Shown: positions 1-9,354, counted from the stretch's first letter. The stretch: DNA of 64,000 nucleotides from Streptococcus infantis (GCF_000960085.1 NZ_JYGT01000002.1:43683-107682); one strand, 5' to 3'. Made by a program: numbers and translations. The notes: generated by a model from the letters alone, not told the origin.

Positions 1-764
1 ATAGTAAATGGGTCGGACTAGATAACTTTAAATTCTTGTTTAGTTCCAAAGATGCCTTTGTCATCACTCGAAATACTGTACTTTACAATCTTGGATTTAT
101 CTTTATCGGTTTGGTTGTGTCAGTTGGTATTGCCATTATCCTTAGTGAACTTCGCTCTAAGCAAATGGTTAAAATCTACCAAACATCTATGTTGTTCCCT
201 TACTTCCTATCTTGGGTTATCATCAGTTTCTTTACAGATGCTTTCCTAAATATCGATAAAGGGCTTATCAACCATACCTTAGAAGCTCTCGGAATGAAGG
301 GTATCAACTTCTACGCTGATATCAGCATCTGGCCGTACCTCCTTCTCTTCTTAGGTATCTGGAAAGGCTTTGGATATAGTAGTGTGATGTACTATGCAAC
401 TATCATGGGTATTGACCCAACTTACTACGAAGCAGCGACAGTGGACGGTGCTAGCAAATGGCAACGTATCCGTAACGTAACCATCCCTCAGTTGACACCG
501 CTTGTGACAGTATTGACCATCCTTGCAGTCGGAAACATCTTCCGCGCAGACTTCGGTCTTTTCTACCAAATCCCTCACAACGCTGGTCAGCTTTATAGTG
601 TAACAAACGTATTGGACGTTTATGTCTTTAACGGATTGACCCAAACAGCAGATATCGGTATGGCATCAGCAGCCGGTCTCTATCAGTCAGTCGTCGGATT
701 GATTCTCGTAATCCTATCAAACTTACTTGCAAGACGTGTTGATCCTAACTCAGCACTATTCTAG
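1..764 (+). CDS. Carbohydrate ABC transporter permease, LplB type (5' truncated by window edge)
   Basis: Membrane permease of a CUT1-type sugar importer. The reading frame is open from base 3 to the window edge (residues SKWVGLDNFKFLF precede the first possible TTG at 36), so the gene starts outside the window. It has about five hydrophobic segments and the EAA loop that docks the ATPase (EAATVDGASKWQ, then a Pro near position 490). The second permease follows 13 bp after the stop and a lipoprotein binding protein follows that. The three match the order of the pneumococcal SP_0090-0092 transporter as I remember it; that system has been linked to N-glycan uptake (NgtS-P1-P2), so the substrate is an inference. 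No ATPase gene is visible, which is usual for streptococcal CUT1 systems sharing MsmK. Confidence 0.93.
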   Translation, partial: SKWVGLDNFKFLFSSKDAFVITRNTVLYNLGFIFIGLVVSVGIAIILSELRSKQMVKIYQTSMLFPYFLSWVIISFFTDAFLNIDKGLINHTLEALGMKGINFYADISIWPYLLLFLGIWKGFGYSSVMYYATIMGIDPTYYEAATVDGASKWQRIRNVTIPQLTPLVTVLTILAVGNIFRADFGLFYQIPHNAGQLYSVTNVLDVYVFNGLTQTADIGMASAAGLYQSVVGLILVILSNLLARRVDPNSALF

Positions 765-777
765 AAAGGAGGAGCAT

Positions 778-1698
778 ATGGCAAAAAAAATTCAAAAAGA
801 AAAAATTGATAATGTTGGCATACACTCCTTCAGCAAAAAAGCAGATATCTTCTTTAGTATTATATCTGGTTTGCTGGCCTTCTCTTGTATCTTGCCTTTC
901 ATCTTTGTAATCATTATCTCAATTACAGATGAGAAGAGTATCGTTCAATATGGATATAGCTTCTTCCCATCACAATTTGGTTTAGATGGTTTTGAGTTCT
1001 TGGCTCAGTTCAAGGACAAGATTCTACAAGCGCTCTTTATCTCAGCCTTTGTGACAGTGGTTGGTACATTAACAAACGTATTCATCACCACAACCTACGC
1101 TTATGCCATCTCACGTTCAACGTTTAAGTATCGCAAATTCTTTACAGTTTTTGCTCTTCTTAGTATGTTGTTCAATGCTGGTTTGGTACCAGGCTATATC
1201 GTGGTGACTCAATTGCTTCACCTTGGTGATACTATTTGGGCCTTAATTGTTCCAATGCTTCTATCACCATTCAACATCATGTTGATGCGTTCCTTCTTTA
1301 AGAAGACTATCCCAGAAGCAATCCTCGAATCAGCTCGTATCGACGGGGCTAGTGAGGCTCGGATCTTCTTCCAAATCTGTTTACCACTTTCTCTTCCAGG
1401 AATTGCGACTATCACACTTTTGACAGCACTTGGATTCTGGAACGACTGGTTCAATGCCCTACTTTACATCAAGAGTGATAACTTGTATCCATTGCAATAT
1501 TTGCTGATGCAAATTCAAAACAACATGGATTACATTGCTAAGTCAGTTGGTATGTCAGGACAACTTGCTGTTGCCTTACCAAAAGAAACAGGTCGTATGG
1601 CCATGGTCGTTGTTGCGACTGTTCCGATTGCGATTCTCTATCCATTCTTCCAACGCTACTTTGTAAAAGGTTTAACCATCGGTGGTGTTAAAGAATAA
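778..1698 (+). CDS. Carbohydrate ABC transporter permease, second subunit
   Basis: Second integral membrane subunit (306 aa) of the same sugar importer, belonging to the binding-protein-dependent transport family with an EAA loop (ESARIDGASEA). I chose ATG 778 because a strong GGAGG lies just upstream; a longer in-frame start at 727 would overlap the first permease without a ribosome site. The N-terminus is Lys-rich and cytoplasmic, followed by about six hydrophobic helices. The C-terminus GLTIGGVKE is typical of CUT1 permeases. Confidence 0.93.
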   Translation: MAKKIQKEKIDNVGIHSFSKKADIFFSIISGLLAFSCILPFIFVIIISITDEKSIVQYGYSFFPSQFGLDGFEFLAQFKDKILQALFISAFVTVVGTLTNVFITTTYAYAISRSTFKYRKFFTVFALLSMLFNAGLVPGYIVVTQLLHLGDTIWALIVPMLLSPFNIMLMRSFFKKTIPEAILESARIDGASEARIFFQICLPLSLPGIATITLLTALGFWNDWFNALLYIKSDNLYPLQYLLMQIQNNMDYIAKSVGMSGQLAVALPKETGRMAMVVVATVPIAILYPFFQRYFVKGLTIGGVKE

Positions 1699-1734
1699 GA
1701 GACACTGAGAAACAAGTTTTCTCTACCCTATCTA

Positions 1735-1752
1735 ACTTTTCTTGTGAAAAGT
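1735..1752 (+). other. Intergenic stem-loop between permease and binding protein
   Basis: A perfect 7-bp stem (ACTTTTC/GAAAAGT) with a TTGT loop lies between the second permease and the binding-protein gene. It has no U-run, so it is more likely an mRNA processing or stabilising element, which would fit the usual higher expression of binding proteins, than a terminator. Its function is inferred only. Confidence 0.35.
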
Positions 1753-1802
1753 AGATCACTAAAATTGTTTTAAATTTAAAAATAAAAAAAGGAGTTTTTA
1801 TC

Positions 1803-3296
1803 ATGAAAAACTGGAAAAAATATGCTTTTACTTCAGCTAGCCTTCTAGCTTTGGCTGCTGGACTTGCAGCTTGTGGTAACCTTAAAGGAAACAACCAAAA
1901 AGCTGCTGAATCATCATCATCGTCATCAGGTGATAAGACTGTTATTAAAATGTACCAAATCGGTGACAAACCAGATAACTTGGATGAATTGCTAGAAAAT
2001 GCAAACAAAATCATCGGAGAAAAAGTTGGTGCTAAATTGGATATCCAATACCTTGGTTGGGGTGACTACGGCAAGAAAATGTCAGTTATCACTTCATCAG
2101 GTGAAAACTATGATATCGCCTTTGCAGATAACTATGTCGTAAACGCTCAAAAAGGTGCTTATGCTGACTTGACAGAATTGTACAAGAAAGAAGGAGCTGA
2201 CCTTTACAAAGCACTTGACCCAGCTTACATCAAAGGTAACACTATAAACGGTAAGATTTATTCTGTTCCAGTTGCAGCCAACGTTGCATCTTCACAAAAC
2301 TTTGCTTTCAACGGCCCACTTCTTGAAAAATATGGAATCGATATCTCAGGTGTAACTTCATACGAAACACTTGAACCAGTATTGAAACAAATCAAAGAAA
2401 AAGCTCCAGATGTAATGCCATTCGCTGTTGGTAAAAACTTTATCCCATCAGAAAACTTTGACTACCCAGTTGCAAATGGTCTTCCATTCGTCATCGACCT
2501 TGAAGGCGACACTACTAAGATCGTAAACCGTTACGAAGTTCCTCGTTTCGTTGAACACTTGAAGACTATGCACAAATACTATGAAGCAGGATACATTCCA
2601 AAAGACGTAGCAACAAGCGAAACTTCATATGACCTTACTCAAGATACTTGGTTTGTTCGCGAAGAAACAGTAGGACCAGCTGACTACGGTAGCAGCTTGC
2701 TTTCTCGTGTTGCTAACAGAGATATCCAAATCAAACCATTTACTAACTTCATCAAGAAAAACCAAACAACTCAAGTTGCTAACTTTGTAATCTCAAACAA
2801 CTCTAAGAACAAAGAAAAAGCAATGGAAGTGTTGAACCTCTTGAACACTAACCCAGAACTCTTGAACGGACTTGTTTATGGACCAGAAGGCAAGAACTGG
2901 GAAAAAGTTGCAGGTAAAGAAAACCGTGTTAAAGTCCTTGATGGATACAAAGGAAACACTCATATGTCAGGATGGAACACTGGTAACAACTGGATTCTTT
3001 ACATCAACGAAAACGTTACAGATGAACAAATTGCACAATCTAAGAAAGATTTGGAAACTGCAAAAGAATCTCCAGCGCTTGGATTCATCTTCAACACTGA
3101 CAACGTGAAATCTGAAATCTCAGCTATCACTAACACTATGCAACAATTCGATACAGCTATCAACACTGGTACTGTAGACCCAGAAAAAGCTATTCCAGAA
3201 TTGATGGAAAAACTTAAATCTGAAGGTGCTTATCAAAAAGTATTGGATGAAATGCAAAAACAATACGACGAATTCTTGAAAAGCAAAAAATCATAA
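1803..3296 (+). CDS. Extracellular sugar-binding lipoprotein (CUT1, DUF3502 type)
   Basis: Substrate-binding protein (497 aa) of the sugar transporter. The N-terminus has a Lys-rich region, a hydrophobic stretch and the lipobox LAAC, so Cys 24 is the likely lipidated residue; a Ser-rich linker then leads to the binding domain (KTVIKMYQIGDKPDNL onward). The C-terminal region resembles the DUF3502 domain found in LplA-like proteins. The start at 1803 follows a GGAG site. A long terminator follows at 3334. The closest remembered pneumococcal protein is SP_0092; N-glycan or other complex oligosaccharide binding is inferred from that. Confidence 0.93.
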   Translation: MKNWKKYAFTSASLLALAAGLAACGNLKGNNQKAAESSSSSSGDKTVIKMYQIGDKPDNLDELLENANKIIGEKVGAKLDIQYLGWGDYGKKMSVITSSGENYDIAFADNYVVNAQKGAYADLTELYKKEGADLYKALDPAYIKGNTINGKIYSVPVAANVASSQNFAFNGPLLEKYGIDISGVTSYETLEPVLKQIKEKAPDVMPFAVGKNFIPSENFDYPVANGLPFVIDLEGDTTKIVNRYEVPRFVEHLKTMHKYYEAGYIPKDVATSETSYDLTQDTWFVREETVGPADYGSSLLSRVANRDIQIKPFTNFIKKNQTTQVANFVISNNSKNKEKAMEVLNLLNTNPELLNGLVYGPEGKNWEKVAGKENRVKVLDGYKGNTHMSGWNTGNNWILYINENVTDEQIAQSKKDLETAKESPALGFIFNTDNVKSEISAITNTMQQFDTAINTGTVDPEKAIPELMEKLKSEGAYQKVLDEMQKQYDEFLKSKKS

Positions 3297-3333
3297 GAAT
3301 AATTGATTTCGTGTATTCATTCCTAAAAATTGC

Positions 3334-3382
3334 AATCACTGCCTTGTCTAGAGTCTTCTAGATAAGGTGGTGATTCTTTTTT
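3334..3382 (+). terminator. Rho-independent terminator of the sugar transporter operon
   Basis: A 19-bp imperfect stem starts AATCACTGCC and ends GGTGGTGATT, with a GTCT loop and a following run TCTTTTTT. It closes the transporter operon. Confidence 0.9.
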
Positions 3383-3453
3383 CAATATTTGCATATAATT
3401 ATCTGCATTTTGTTCAGAGTTTTGCTCTTACATTTAAAATAGGTTACAGACAT

Positions 3454-4143
3454 ATGAAAAAATACCATCCTCTTTTCAAAATCAGTGCAATCTTATCCTA
3501 CTTATTTTTCGTATATGGACTTTCTCAGCTAACACTTATAATCCAAAGCTATTGGCAATTTTCTTCTCAAATTGGCAATTTTTTCTGGATTCGAAATCTT
3601 GTCAGTCTAGTCTTCATCGGACTGATGGTATGGATATTAGTCAAGACAGGTCATGGATATCTTTTTGTTATTCCTAAGAAAAAATGGCTGTGGTATACAG
3701 TGCTGACAATTCTCGTAGCTGTGCTTCATATAACGTTTAATTTCCAAACGGCTAGACATGTTCAGTCTACCTATGAAGGTTGGGCTGTGTTGATTGGTTA
3801 TAGTGAGACAAATTTTGCCGAGTTGGGACTCTACCTATCCTTATTTTTTCTAGGGCCTCTGATGGAAGAGTTGATTTATAGAGGATTGCTCCAACATGCC
3901 TTCTTTAAAGATTCGAAATTTGGGCTTGATCTGATTCTTCCTTCGGTTTTATTTGCTCTTCCTCACTTTACAAGCTTTCCCAGTGTACTAGATATTCTTG
4001 TTTTTGCGACATTTGGAATCTTTTATGCGGGTCTAACTCGCTATACCAAGAGTATCTATCCCGGTTATATCGTTCATGTTATCAATAATATTGTGGCTAC
4101 CTTGCCATTTTTGATAACTTTTCTTCATCGAATATTCAGCTAA
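3454..4143 (+). CDS. CPBP family intramembrane metalloprotease
   Basis: Predicted multi-pass membrane protease (229 aa) of the CPBP/Abi family, related to Rce1. All three family motifs are present: EExxxR (E138, E139, R143), FxxxH (F167, H171) and a later HxxxN (HVINN), which supply the catalytic Glu and metal-binding His. I chose ATG 3454 because the longer start, a GTG at 3367, lies inside the terminator hairpin of the previous operon. The ribosome site is weak (AGG near 3441). In Gram-positives these proteins are linked to bacteriocin self-immunity or protein maturation; no bacteriocin gene is adjacent, so the substrate is unknown. Confidence 0.87.
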   Translation: MKKYHPLFKISAILSYLFFVYGLSQLTLIIQSYWQFSSQIGNFFWIRNLVSLVFIGLMVWILVKTGHGYLFVIPKKKWLWYTVLTILVAVLHITFNFQTARHVQSTYEGWAVLIGYSETNFAELGLYLSLFFLGPLMEELIYRGLLQHAFFKDSKFGLDLILPSVLFALPHFTSFPSVLDILVFATFGIFYAGLTRYTKSIYPGYIVHVINNIVATLPFLITFLHRIFS

Positions 4144-4176
4144 ACAAGACCTGTTTTCAGGCCTTGTTTTCATTTT
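4142..4176 (+). terminator. Terminator after the CPBP protease gene
   Basis: The stem AAACAAGACCTG / CAGGCCTTGTTTT has one internal mismatch and a TTTT loop, and leads into a T-rich tail. It overlaps the stop codon. Confidence 0.8.
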
Positions 4177-4270
4177 TCGGTCAAATAAATTGCATTCGCT
4201 TTCTTGGGGGAGTATACTGGTGTAGTTGAATAAAAAATTCTGATAATTTAATCTTAGAAAAGAGAATCTT

Positions 4271-5257
4271 ATGGCAAAACCTATTCGTGTTTTACTTTAC
4301 TATAAATATGTTCCTATCGAAAACGCAGAACAATTTGCGGCTGACCACTTGGCTTTCTGTAAATCAATCGGCCTGAAAGGTCGTATCCTAGTCGCTGACG
4401 AAGGAATTAACGGAACCGTTTCTGGTGATTACGAAACAACGCAAAAATACATGGACTACGTTCACAGCCTTCCGGGTATGGAAGACCTCTGGTTCAAGAT
4501 TGATGAGGAAGAAGAACAAGCTTTCAAGAAGATGTTTGTTCGCTACAAAAAGGAAATCGTCCACCTTGGTTTAGAAGATGAAAACTTTGACGAAGATATT
4601 GATCCCCTTGAAACAACAGGTGCTTACTTGTCTCCAAAAGAATTCAAAGAAGCTCTTCTAGACGAAGATACAGTTGTCCTTGATACTCGTAACGACTACG
4701 AGTATGACCTAGGTCATTTTCGTGGTGCTATCCGCCCAGACATCCGCAATTTCCGCGAGTTGCCACAATGGGTTCGTGATAACAAGGAAAAATTTATGGA
4801 CAAGCGTGTTGTCGTCTACTGTACTGGTGGAGTCCGTTGTGAGAAATTCTCTGGTTGGATGGTTCGTGAAGGCTACAAAGATGTTGGCCAATTGCATGGA
4901 GGAATCGCCACTTACGGAAAAGACCCAGAAGTTCAAGGTGAACTTTGGGATGGGAAAATGTACGTCTTTGATGAGCGTATTGCAGTCGATGTCAACCATG
5001 TCAACCCAACAATCGTCGGAAAAGATTGGTTTGATGGAACACCATGTGAACGTTATATCAACTGTGGAAATCCATTCTGTAACCGTCGTATCTTGGCATC
5101 AGAAGACAACGAAGATAAATATCTCCGTGGTTGTTCGCACGAGTGCCGTGTCCACCCACGCAATCGCTATGTTTTAGAGCATGAATTGACACAAGATCAA
5201 GTCATCGAGCGTTTAGCAGCGATTGGTGAGAACTTGGATCATTCTGAAGTTGTATAA
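4271..5257 (+). CDS. trhO: tRNA uridine(34) hydroxylase TrhO (rhodanese family)
   Basis: Oxygen-dependent hydroxylase that makes 5-hydroxyuridine at position 34 of tRNA, the first step toward 5-methoxyuridine in Gram-positives (formerly UPF0176/YceA/YbfQ). The 328-aa protein has an N-terminal acylphosphatase-like domain (about 1-95), a central rhodanese domain with the active-site loop YCTGGVRC (C184), and a C-terminal Cys-rich part ([17 protein letters not shown]). Length and domain order are as expected. The start ATG 4271 has only a weak purine-rich upstream site. It is monocistronic between two terminators. With mnmA and mnmG it makes three wobble-U modification genes in the window. Confidence 0.93.
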   Translation: MAKPIRVLLYYKYVPIENAEQFAADHLAFCKSIGLKGRILVADEGINGTVSGDYETTQKYMDYVHSLPGMEDLWFKIDEEEEQAFKKMFVRYKKEIVHLGLEDENFDEDIDPLETTGAYLSPKEFKEALLDEDTVVLDTRNDYEYDLGHFRGAIRPDIRNFRELPQWVRDNKEKFMDKRVVVYCTGGVRCEKFSGWMVREGYKDVGQLHGGIATYGKDPEVQGELWDGKMYVFDERIAVDVNHVNPTIVGKDWFDGTPCERYINCGNPFCNRRILASEDNEDKYLRGCSHECRVHPRNRYVLEHELTQDQVIERLAAIGENLDHSEVV

Positions 5258-5264
5258 AAGTAGG

Positions 5265-5286
5265 ACAGTCCTGACGGGCTGTTTTT
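5265..5286 (+). terminator. Terminator after trhO
   Basis: The stem ACAGTCC / GGGCTGT with a TGAC loop is followed by TTTTT. Confidence 0.85.
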
Positions 5287-5382
5287 CTATGCTTTTGACC
5301 AAAAAATCTTAAATTTGTTTCTGCATCTTTCAGGAAAATGGTGTATACTATATGTAAACGATTTCAAAGGAGACTATTTATA

Positions 5383-6237
5383 GTGAAAACATTTTTTATT
5401 CCAAATAAACAAAGTATTTTAGGACAACAGGAGATTCTTACAGCTAAGTCAGTCTTGGCCCTAGTAGATGGCTTAGAGTCACATAGTTATGATGCAGTCT
5501 ATCTCCGTCAACCCCTCAATCGCCTTGAGTATATCGAGTGTGGAATCGTAGGCAAGTCTCAATTTCTCTTTAAAGTTCGTTATGTAGATTCTCAAAAAGG
5601 CTATCAAGTAATCATTCCTGATTTGATTACAAGAGCTGACTGGGAGATTGTAGAAGCTCTCTTACAAGCCTTGTCTAGCAAGGTTGGTGAAGCAGTTGAA
5701 GGATTGTCAGACTTTGATTTGGAAAACTATTTCCAAGAAACTATTAAAAACTATCTAGCTGATAAGGATGCTCATTTGGCCTTCTGCCAAGGAATTCTTT
5801 CAACTATTTACTTTGATAAGAAGGACTTAGAAAGCTTTTTGGAAGAAGATGGAGTGGCACGTTTTGAAGCATTAGTCAAAAAGGTTCAAGAGTCAGATGC
5901 CTACCCTGCAAGTGCGAAATTTTATCCAGATGGTGAGGGTAAGATCCACGGCATCTATCACTTGGCTCAGGGGGTTAAGACTATTTTGCCAAAAGGTCCT
6001 GTTGTTCCTGTGCCTTACGTTGAGCAATTGGTAGGCAAGGAACTTGTTTGGGAGATTGATTTGGTAAAAATCTCTGGGGATGGCTCAAAACCAGAAGATT
6101 ATGAAGCAGTAGCTAGACTGGATTACCAAGCCTTTTTAGGAGCTTTGCCAAAAGAACTTTATCAGGACTTAGATGCTAACCAAGTAGAAGTAGGTCCTGT
6201 TTCAGGAGAGGATTTTGAAGCCTTAGTAAATAGATAA
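5383..6237 (+). CDS. Uncharacterised cytoplasmic protein (DUF4299-like)
   Basis: A soluble 284-aa protein of unknown function with no signal peptide or membrane segment. It resembles the streptococcal family I remember as DUF4299 (SP_0096 region). I chose GTG 5383 because AAAGGAG at 5366-5372 sits 10 nt upstream; the in-frame ATG at 5338 would overlap the probable -10 box TATACT at 5344-5349. It is acidic, with a Gly/Pro-rich turn region in its second half (PDGEGKIHG, PKGPVVPVPY). It is expressed alone, between the trhO terminator and a bidirectional terminator. Confidence 0.8.
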   Translation: MKTFFIPNKQSILGQQEILTAKSVLALVDGLESHSYDAVYLRQPLNRLEYIECGIVGKSQFLFKVRYVDSQKGYQVIIPDLITRADWEIVEALLQALSSKVGEAVEGLSDFDLENYFQETIKNYLADKDAHLAFCQGILSTIYFDKKDLESFLEEDGVARFEALVKKVQESDAYPASAKFYPDGEGKIHGIYHLAQGVKTILPKGPVVPVPYVEQLVGKELVWEIDLVKISGDGSKPEDYEAVARLDYQAFLGALPKELYQDLDANQVEVGPVSGEDFEALVNR

Positions 6238-6272
6238 AAAAGAAATTTGGAGTAAAAGTCCAAATATAAGTT

Positions 6273-6329
6273 AAAAAGCGAACAAGATTAGTTTTCTGAT
6301 TATCAGAATTCTGTCTTGTTCGCTTTTTT
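6273..6329. terminator. Bidirectional terminator between convergent genes
   Basis: A long hairpin with outer arms AAAAAGCGAACAAGA and TCTTGTTCGCTTTTTT and a second small hairpin in its loop. A and T runs flank both sides, so it can end transcription from the plus-strand gene ending at 6237 and the minus-strand gene ending at 6394. Confidence 0.9.
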
Positions 6330-6393
6330 GTTTCTAAAATTTTATAGTAATGATCTTCTAAAGCTAATATCTTTCTTTCTCGCTGCCTTTATC

Positions 6394-7398
6394 TTACATA
6401 AAAGCTAGGATTCGTAGATATTCAAAAACTAGAGTCATTTCTGCTAGGAAGAAGAGAAATAGGATACCACCGTTAACTAGAAATGCCAAGAGAAGGCGAT
6501 AGAAGGGATCAGTTTGGCTATCTTTACTTGGTCTGGAGATGATATAGAGGTTGGCAAGAAGTACCAGACCAATGCTAATGAGGCAGAGAAGAGCCGCAAA
6601 GCGTAGACTATTAAAGAAGGCAAAGAAACTGGCAATACCTGTGAGCAGGAGAGGAAGGGCGAAGAGTCTGCTGTACTCTTGCAAGGCTTTTTCCAGCGTC
6701 CAGTCATTGTCCTGATTGACAAAACGTTTAACTACAAATCCACCCATAAGGATAGAAAAGAAGAATAAACTTGTCGCTACCAAGATGGAGAAGATAGAAA
6801 AGAGATTCAGTGAAGGGAACTGCTCGCTGACATGAGAGTTGATAGCCGCCATATGGCCGTAGTAGTTATGCTTGATATGATAAATCGCACAGAAGAAACT
6901 AAGAGCAGAAAAGATAGTCAGCAGGGTAAAGGCATTATAACTATGTTTTTTATCTGTATCAATGCTTGCTGTTGGCTCTTTAAGAGCACCTTGTAACCAG
7001 ACCCAAAAATCAGCCAATTCTTCTTTGAAGATTGCAGTTTTTGTAGGGACAGGATCTGGAACAAATGGACTTTCCAAAGATTTGCTAGGCTGAGGTGCTT
7101 CCTTAACTGGTTTTTCTGCTTGGTCTGTCTTTGTTGCCAGTTCTTCATGTTCTTCAGTCTCTACAGGTTCTTCTGACTTGTCTGTATTTGCTACGATTTC
7201 TTCGTGTTCGCCATTCTCTACTTTTTCTAGGTCAGCTTCTTGTTCTTCAGGATTGGCTTGAAGGCTTTCTTCAACCACTGGCAACTCTTCTTTTTCTTTT
7301 AACTCTTCTTGGGGAATGACTGAGTCAGATGGGTTATCTTTTTTCTCATTGTTGGCTGTTTTCTCGAAATCAGCACTTTCGAACCATTCTTGAGTCAT
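6394..7398 (-). CDS. Membrane protein with long acidic N-terminal tail
   Basis: A 334-aa protein of unknown function. Residues 1 to about 130 are hydrophilic and very Glu-rich, with a degenerate tandem repeat (EHEEIVANTDKSEEPV, then EHEELATKTDQAEKPV). The rest holds about five hydrophobic helices and resembles DUF6574/YIP1-like membrane domains only in general layout. The start ATG at 7398 has a strong AAAGGAGG. It lies 47 bp after the DUF4097 gene, so it is probably the last gene of the PadR-led operon. An envelope-stress role is possible but not shown. Confidence 0.75.
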   Translation of the reverse strand: MTQEWFESADFEKTANNEKKDNPSDSVIPQEELKEKEELPVVEESLQANPEEQEADLEKVENGEHEEIVANTDKSEEPVETEEHEELATKTDQAEKPVKEAPQPSKSLESPFVPDPVPTKTAIFKEELADFWVWLQGALKEPTASIDTDKKHSYNAFTLLTIFSALSFFCAIYHIKHNYYGHMAAINSHVSEQFPSLNLFSIFSILVATSLFFFSILMGGFVVKRFVNQDNDWTLEKALQEYSRLFALPLLLTGIASFFAFFNSLRFAALLCLISIGLVLLANLYIISRPSKDSQTDPFYRLLLAFLVNGGILFLFFLAEMTLVFEYLRILAFM

Positions 7399-7445
7399 GA
7401 TGAGACCTCCTTTTTATTTCTTGTTTGAGTAGTAATGATTAACTA

Positions 7446-8399
7446 TTATTCATAATTTCTCGCATTGGGTGAGCGATCCGGTTCGTCTGGAATGTTGATA
7501 TCTTGACCTGCCTTTGCGACGAGGAGATCTTGCGTATCTTTTTTCTCTACGTTGTAAGGATTGGAGAATTCTTCGTCCTTATTTTCATGATTTCCCTGGA
7601 CAGGATGAACTCCTTCTCGAGTTCGATGATAAATAGCGCCGTGTTCAGATGAGAGGTTAAGATTGATTCTCTCAAGTTCTTTTTTGGATAACTGGATGAC
7701 CATATCTTTTTTTGCCTTTAGCTCTACCTTACCGTGCACTTGGATATCGTCTGTAGTGATATGTTCATGGTCTGCTTGGATGCGACTATCTGTTAGACTT
7801 GTTCCAAATACATTGACAATTCCAGTTGTGGTCAGCTGGCTATTTTTGATTTCGCTATTAGTGATACGAAGAAGAAAGCCATTTGACAGAATCTTGGCAT
7901 TGCTGAGTTTTACATCGGCAATCGAAAGGACACCATGATTAACCTGCGCTGTTAGGTTTTTTAATTCTCTTCCTTTCGGTAGTGATAGAACGACTTCATC
8001 ATTACGTCTAGAGACTCCGCTTGCGATAAATAGGATTCCCTCGATACTAGAACCCACAGAACGACGTGTAGTTGACTTGGTGTCTGAAATCTCAAGAGTT
8101 TTTTCTTTGAGAGAATGTTGAAGATTTTCTTTTTCAGAGAAGGTTGGATGATACTGGATGTGGATCTTGTCATCGCTAGATTCTCTAATGACTAACGAAT
8201 GTTCTGTCAGTGACATGTTAAGATTTTCAATATCTTGATCAAAAACGAGCTCTTCCATTCGGCTCTCAAAGACTGGTTTTTGTGACATTGCAAGGAGGTT
8301 TCTGACACCATCGGTTTGGATGCCGATGATCATCATGGCAAAACCGATGATACTAGTAACAACACCAAAGATAAGAAATCCTTTTGTTAATTTACGCAT
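7446..8399 (-). CDS. DUF4097 family beta-strand repeat protein, membrane anchored
   Basis: A 317-aa protein with one N-terminal membrane anchor (FLIFGVVTSIIGFAMMIIGI) and an external beta-rich domain made of short repeating strands, as in DUF4097/LiaG-like adhesin folds. The C-terminal part is charged and probably disordered. I chose the ATG at 8399, which overlaps the upstream stop codon in ATGCGTAA, with GAGAGGTG as ribosome site; the GTG at 8408 would sit on that site. The pair with a DUF1700 gene and a PadR regulator is a common Firmicutes arrangement associated with envelope-stress or membrane-active peptide responses. Confidence 0.82.
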   Translation of the reverse strand: MRKLTKGFLIFGVVTSIIGFAMMIIGIQTDGVRNLLAMSQKPVFESRMEELVFDQDIENLNMSLTEHSLVIRESSDDKIHIQYHPTFSEKENLQHSLKEKTLEISDTKSTTRRSVGSSIEGILFIASGVSRRNDEVVLSLPKGRELKNLTAQVNHGVLSIADVKLSNAKILSNGFLLRITNSEIKNSQLTTTGIVNVFGTSLTDSRIQADHEHITTDDIQVHGKVELKAKKDMVIQLSKKELERINLNLSSEHGAIYHRTREGVHPVQGNHENKDEEFSNPYNVEKKDTQDLLVAKAGQDINIPDEPDRSPNARNYE

Positions 8400-8985
8400 G
8401 ACTTTCACCTCTCTTTCCTCTATTAAGAATCCACTGAATAAGTCGAAGGATTAGTATTCCAAAGAAACGGGTCACATAGGAAGTCGCCAGCAGAACTAAA
8501 GATGAAGCTCCAATAGCTAGCAAACCTCCACCAAAAATCAGCATAAAAGCAGATGTCGATTCAGCCAGAACGTAGAAGCTTTCAAATAGGAGAACGCCTC
8601 CTAGGATTAGTCCAGCTGCTGATACAGCAAAGAAGGCTAAAAGTACACTAACCGCAGCGATAAAAATCCCGATGATAGCCATGAGGATGCCGATACCGAC
8701 TGGAATCCCAATAGGTGCAACCAGAAGTGCGAGGATTGCGATTTGTAAAACCTGACGGTTGTTCTTATTGGAATTTTCTTCGTTGATTTTTTTATCAAGA
8801 AGTGTAGTCAGGATGTCATGGGCAGCCTCTTTAGGACTTCCCAGACTAGTCATTAGCTCTTCCTCACCTTCTGGACCAGCATCATCAAAGAGTTCTTTGA
8901 AGTAGTCCATGGCTTCGATGCGATCAGATTGAGGAAGCTTCATCAGATAGGCTTCAAGCTGATTCAAATATTCAGTTCTTGTCAT
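8392..8985 (-). CDS. DUF1700 family membrane protein
   Basis: A 197-aa protein with a cytoplasmic N-terminal helical domain typical of DUF1700 (MTRTEYLNQLEAYLMKLP, then a DYFKELFDDAG segment) and about four hydrophobic helices in the C-terminal two thirds. It overlaps padR by 14 bp and the DUF4097 gene by 8 bp, so the three are translationally coupled. DUF1700 proteins typically occur with PadR regulators and DUF4097 proteins; no biochemical function is established that I know of. Confidence 0.85.
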   Translation of the reverse strand: MTRTEYLNQLEAYLMKLPQSDRIEAMDYFKELFDDAGPEGEEELMTSLGSPKEAAHDILTTLLDKKINEENSNKNNRQVLQIAILALLVAPIGIPVGIGILMAIIGIFIAAVSVLLAFFAVSAAGLILGGVLLFESFYVLAESTSAFMLIFGGGLLAIGASSLVLLATSYVTRFFGILILRLIQWILNRGKRGESHA

Positions 8986-9298
8986 GGCGAATGCTCCCTT
9001 CTATGATGCCGTTGATAGTGTCAGTGTAGAGTGTCCACTCTTCCCTGAGTACAAATAGTTGCTCCTCCCCAATCTCTGTTAAGGAGTAGTATTTCCGCAT
9101 CCGACCTTGGTATTCGCGAGAGTATGTAGTCAGATAGCGGTTGGTATCCAGTTTTTTCAAGATGGGGTAGAGGGTAGATTCCTTGATTTTGGCAATGAGT
9201 TTAATGGTTTGACTAATTTCATAACCATAGGAATCCCCTTGTTCTAGGATGGCCAAGATGAGAAATTCAATCAAGGCCGCTGATGTTGGAAAATACAT
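8972..9298 (-). CDS. PadR family transcriptional regulator
   Basis: A 108-aa winged-helix regulator: N-terminal DNA-binding domain (LIEFLILAILEQGDSYGYEISQ, then STLYPILKKL) and a short dimerisation helix, so a PadR-s2 subfamily protein. The start ATG 9298 has AAAAAAGGAGG upstream. It leads the four-gene minus-strand operon and probably represses its own promoter, as PadR-s2 proteins with a membrane partner usually do; paired AT-rich elements flank that promoter. Confidence 0.92.
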   Translation of the reverse strand: MYFPTSAALIEFLILAILEQGDSYGYEISQTIKLIAKIKESTLYPILKKLDTNRYLTTYSREYQGRMRKYYSLTEIGEEQLFVLREEWTLYTDTINGIIEGSIRHDKN

Positions 9299-9317
9299 GG
9301 GGCACCTCCTTTTTTAG

Positions 9318-9339
9318 TATGTAAAAATTTTATATATAA
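9318..9339 (-). promoter_or_regulatory. Candidate PadR operator, copy 1 (downstream of -10)
   Basis: An AT-rich element (plus strand TATGTAAAAATTTTATATAT) between the padR start site and ribosome site. A near-identical copy lies at 9388-9412. The pairing around the promoter suggests an operator; this is inference. Confidence 0.4.
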
Positions 9340-9354
9340 TTATTCTACACATAC

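Noticed and set aside
3367..3453. GTG start giving a 29-residue longer CPBP protease
   Set aside because: The codon lies inside the terminator hairpin of the sugar transporter operon and has no ribosome site.
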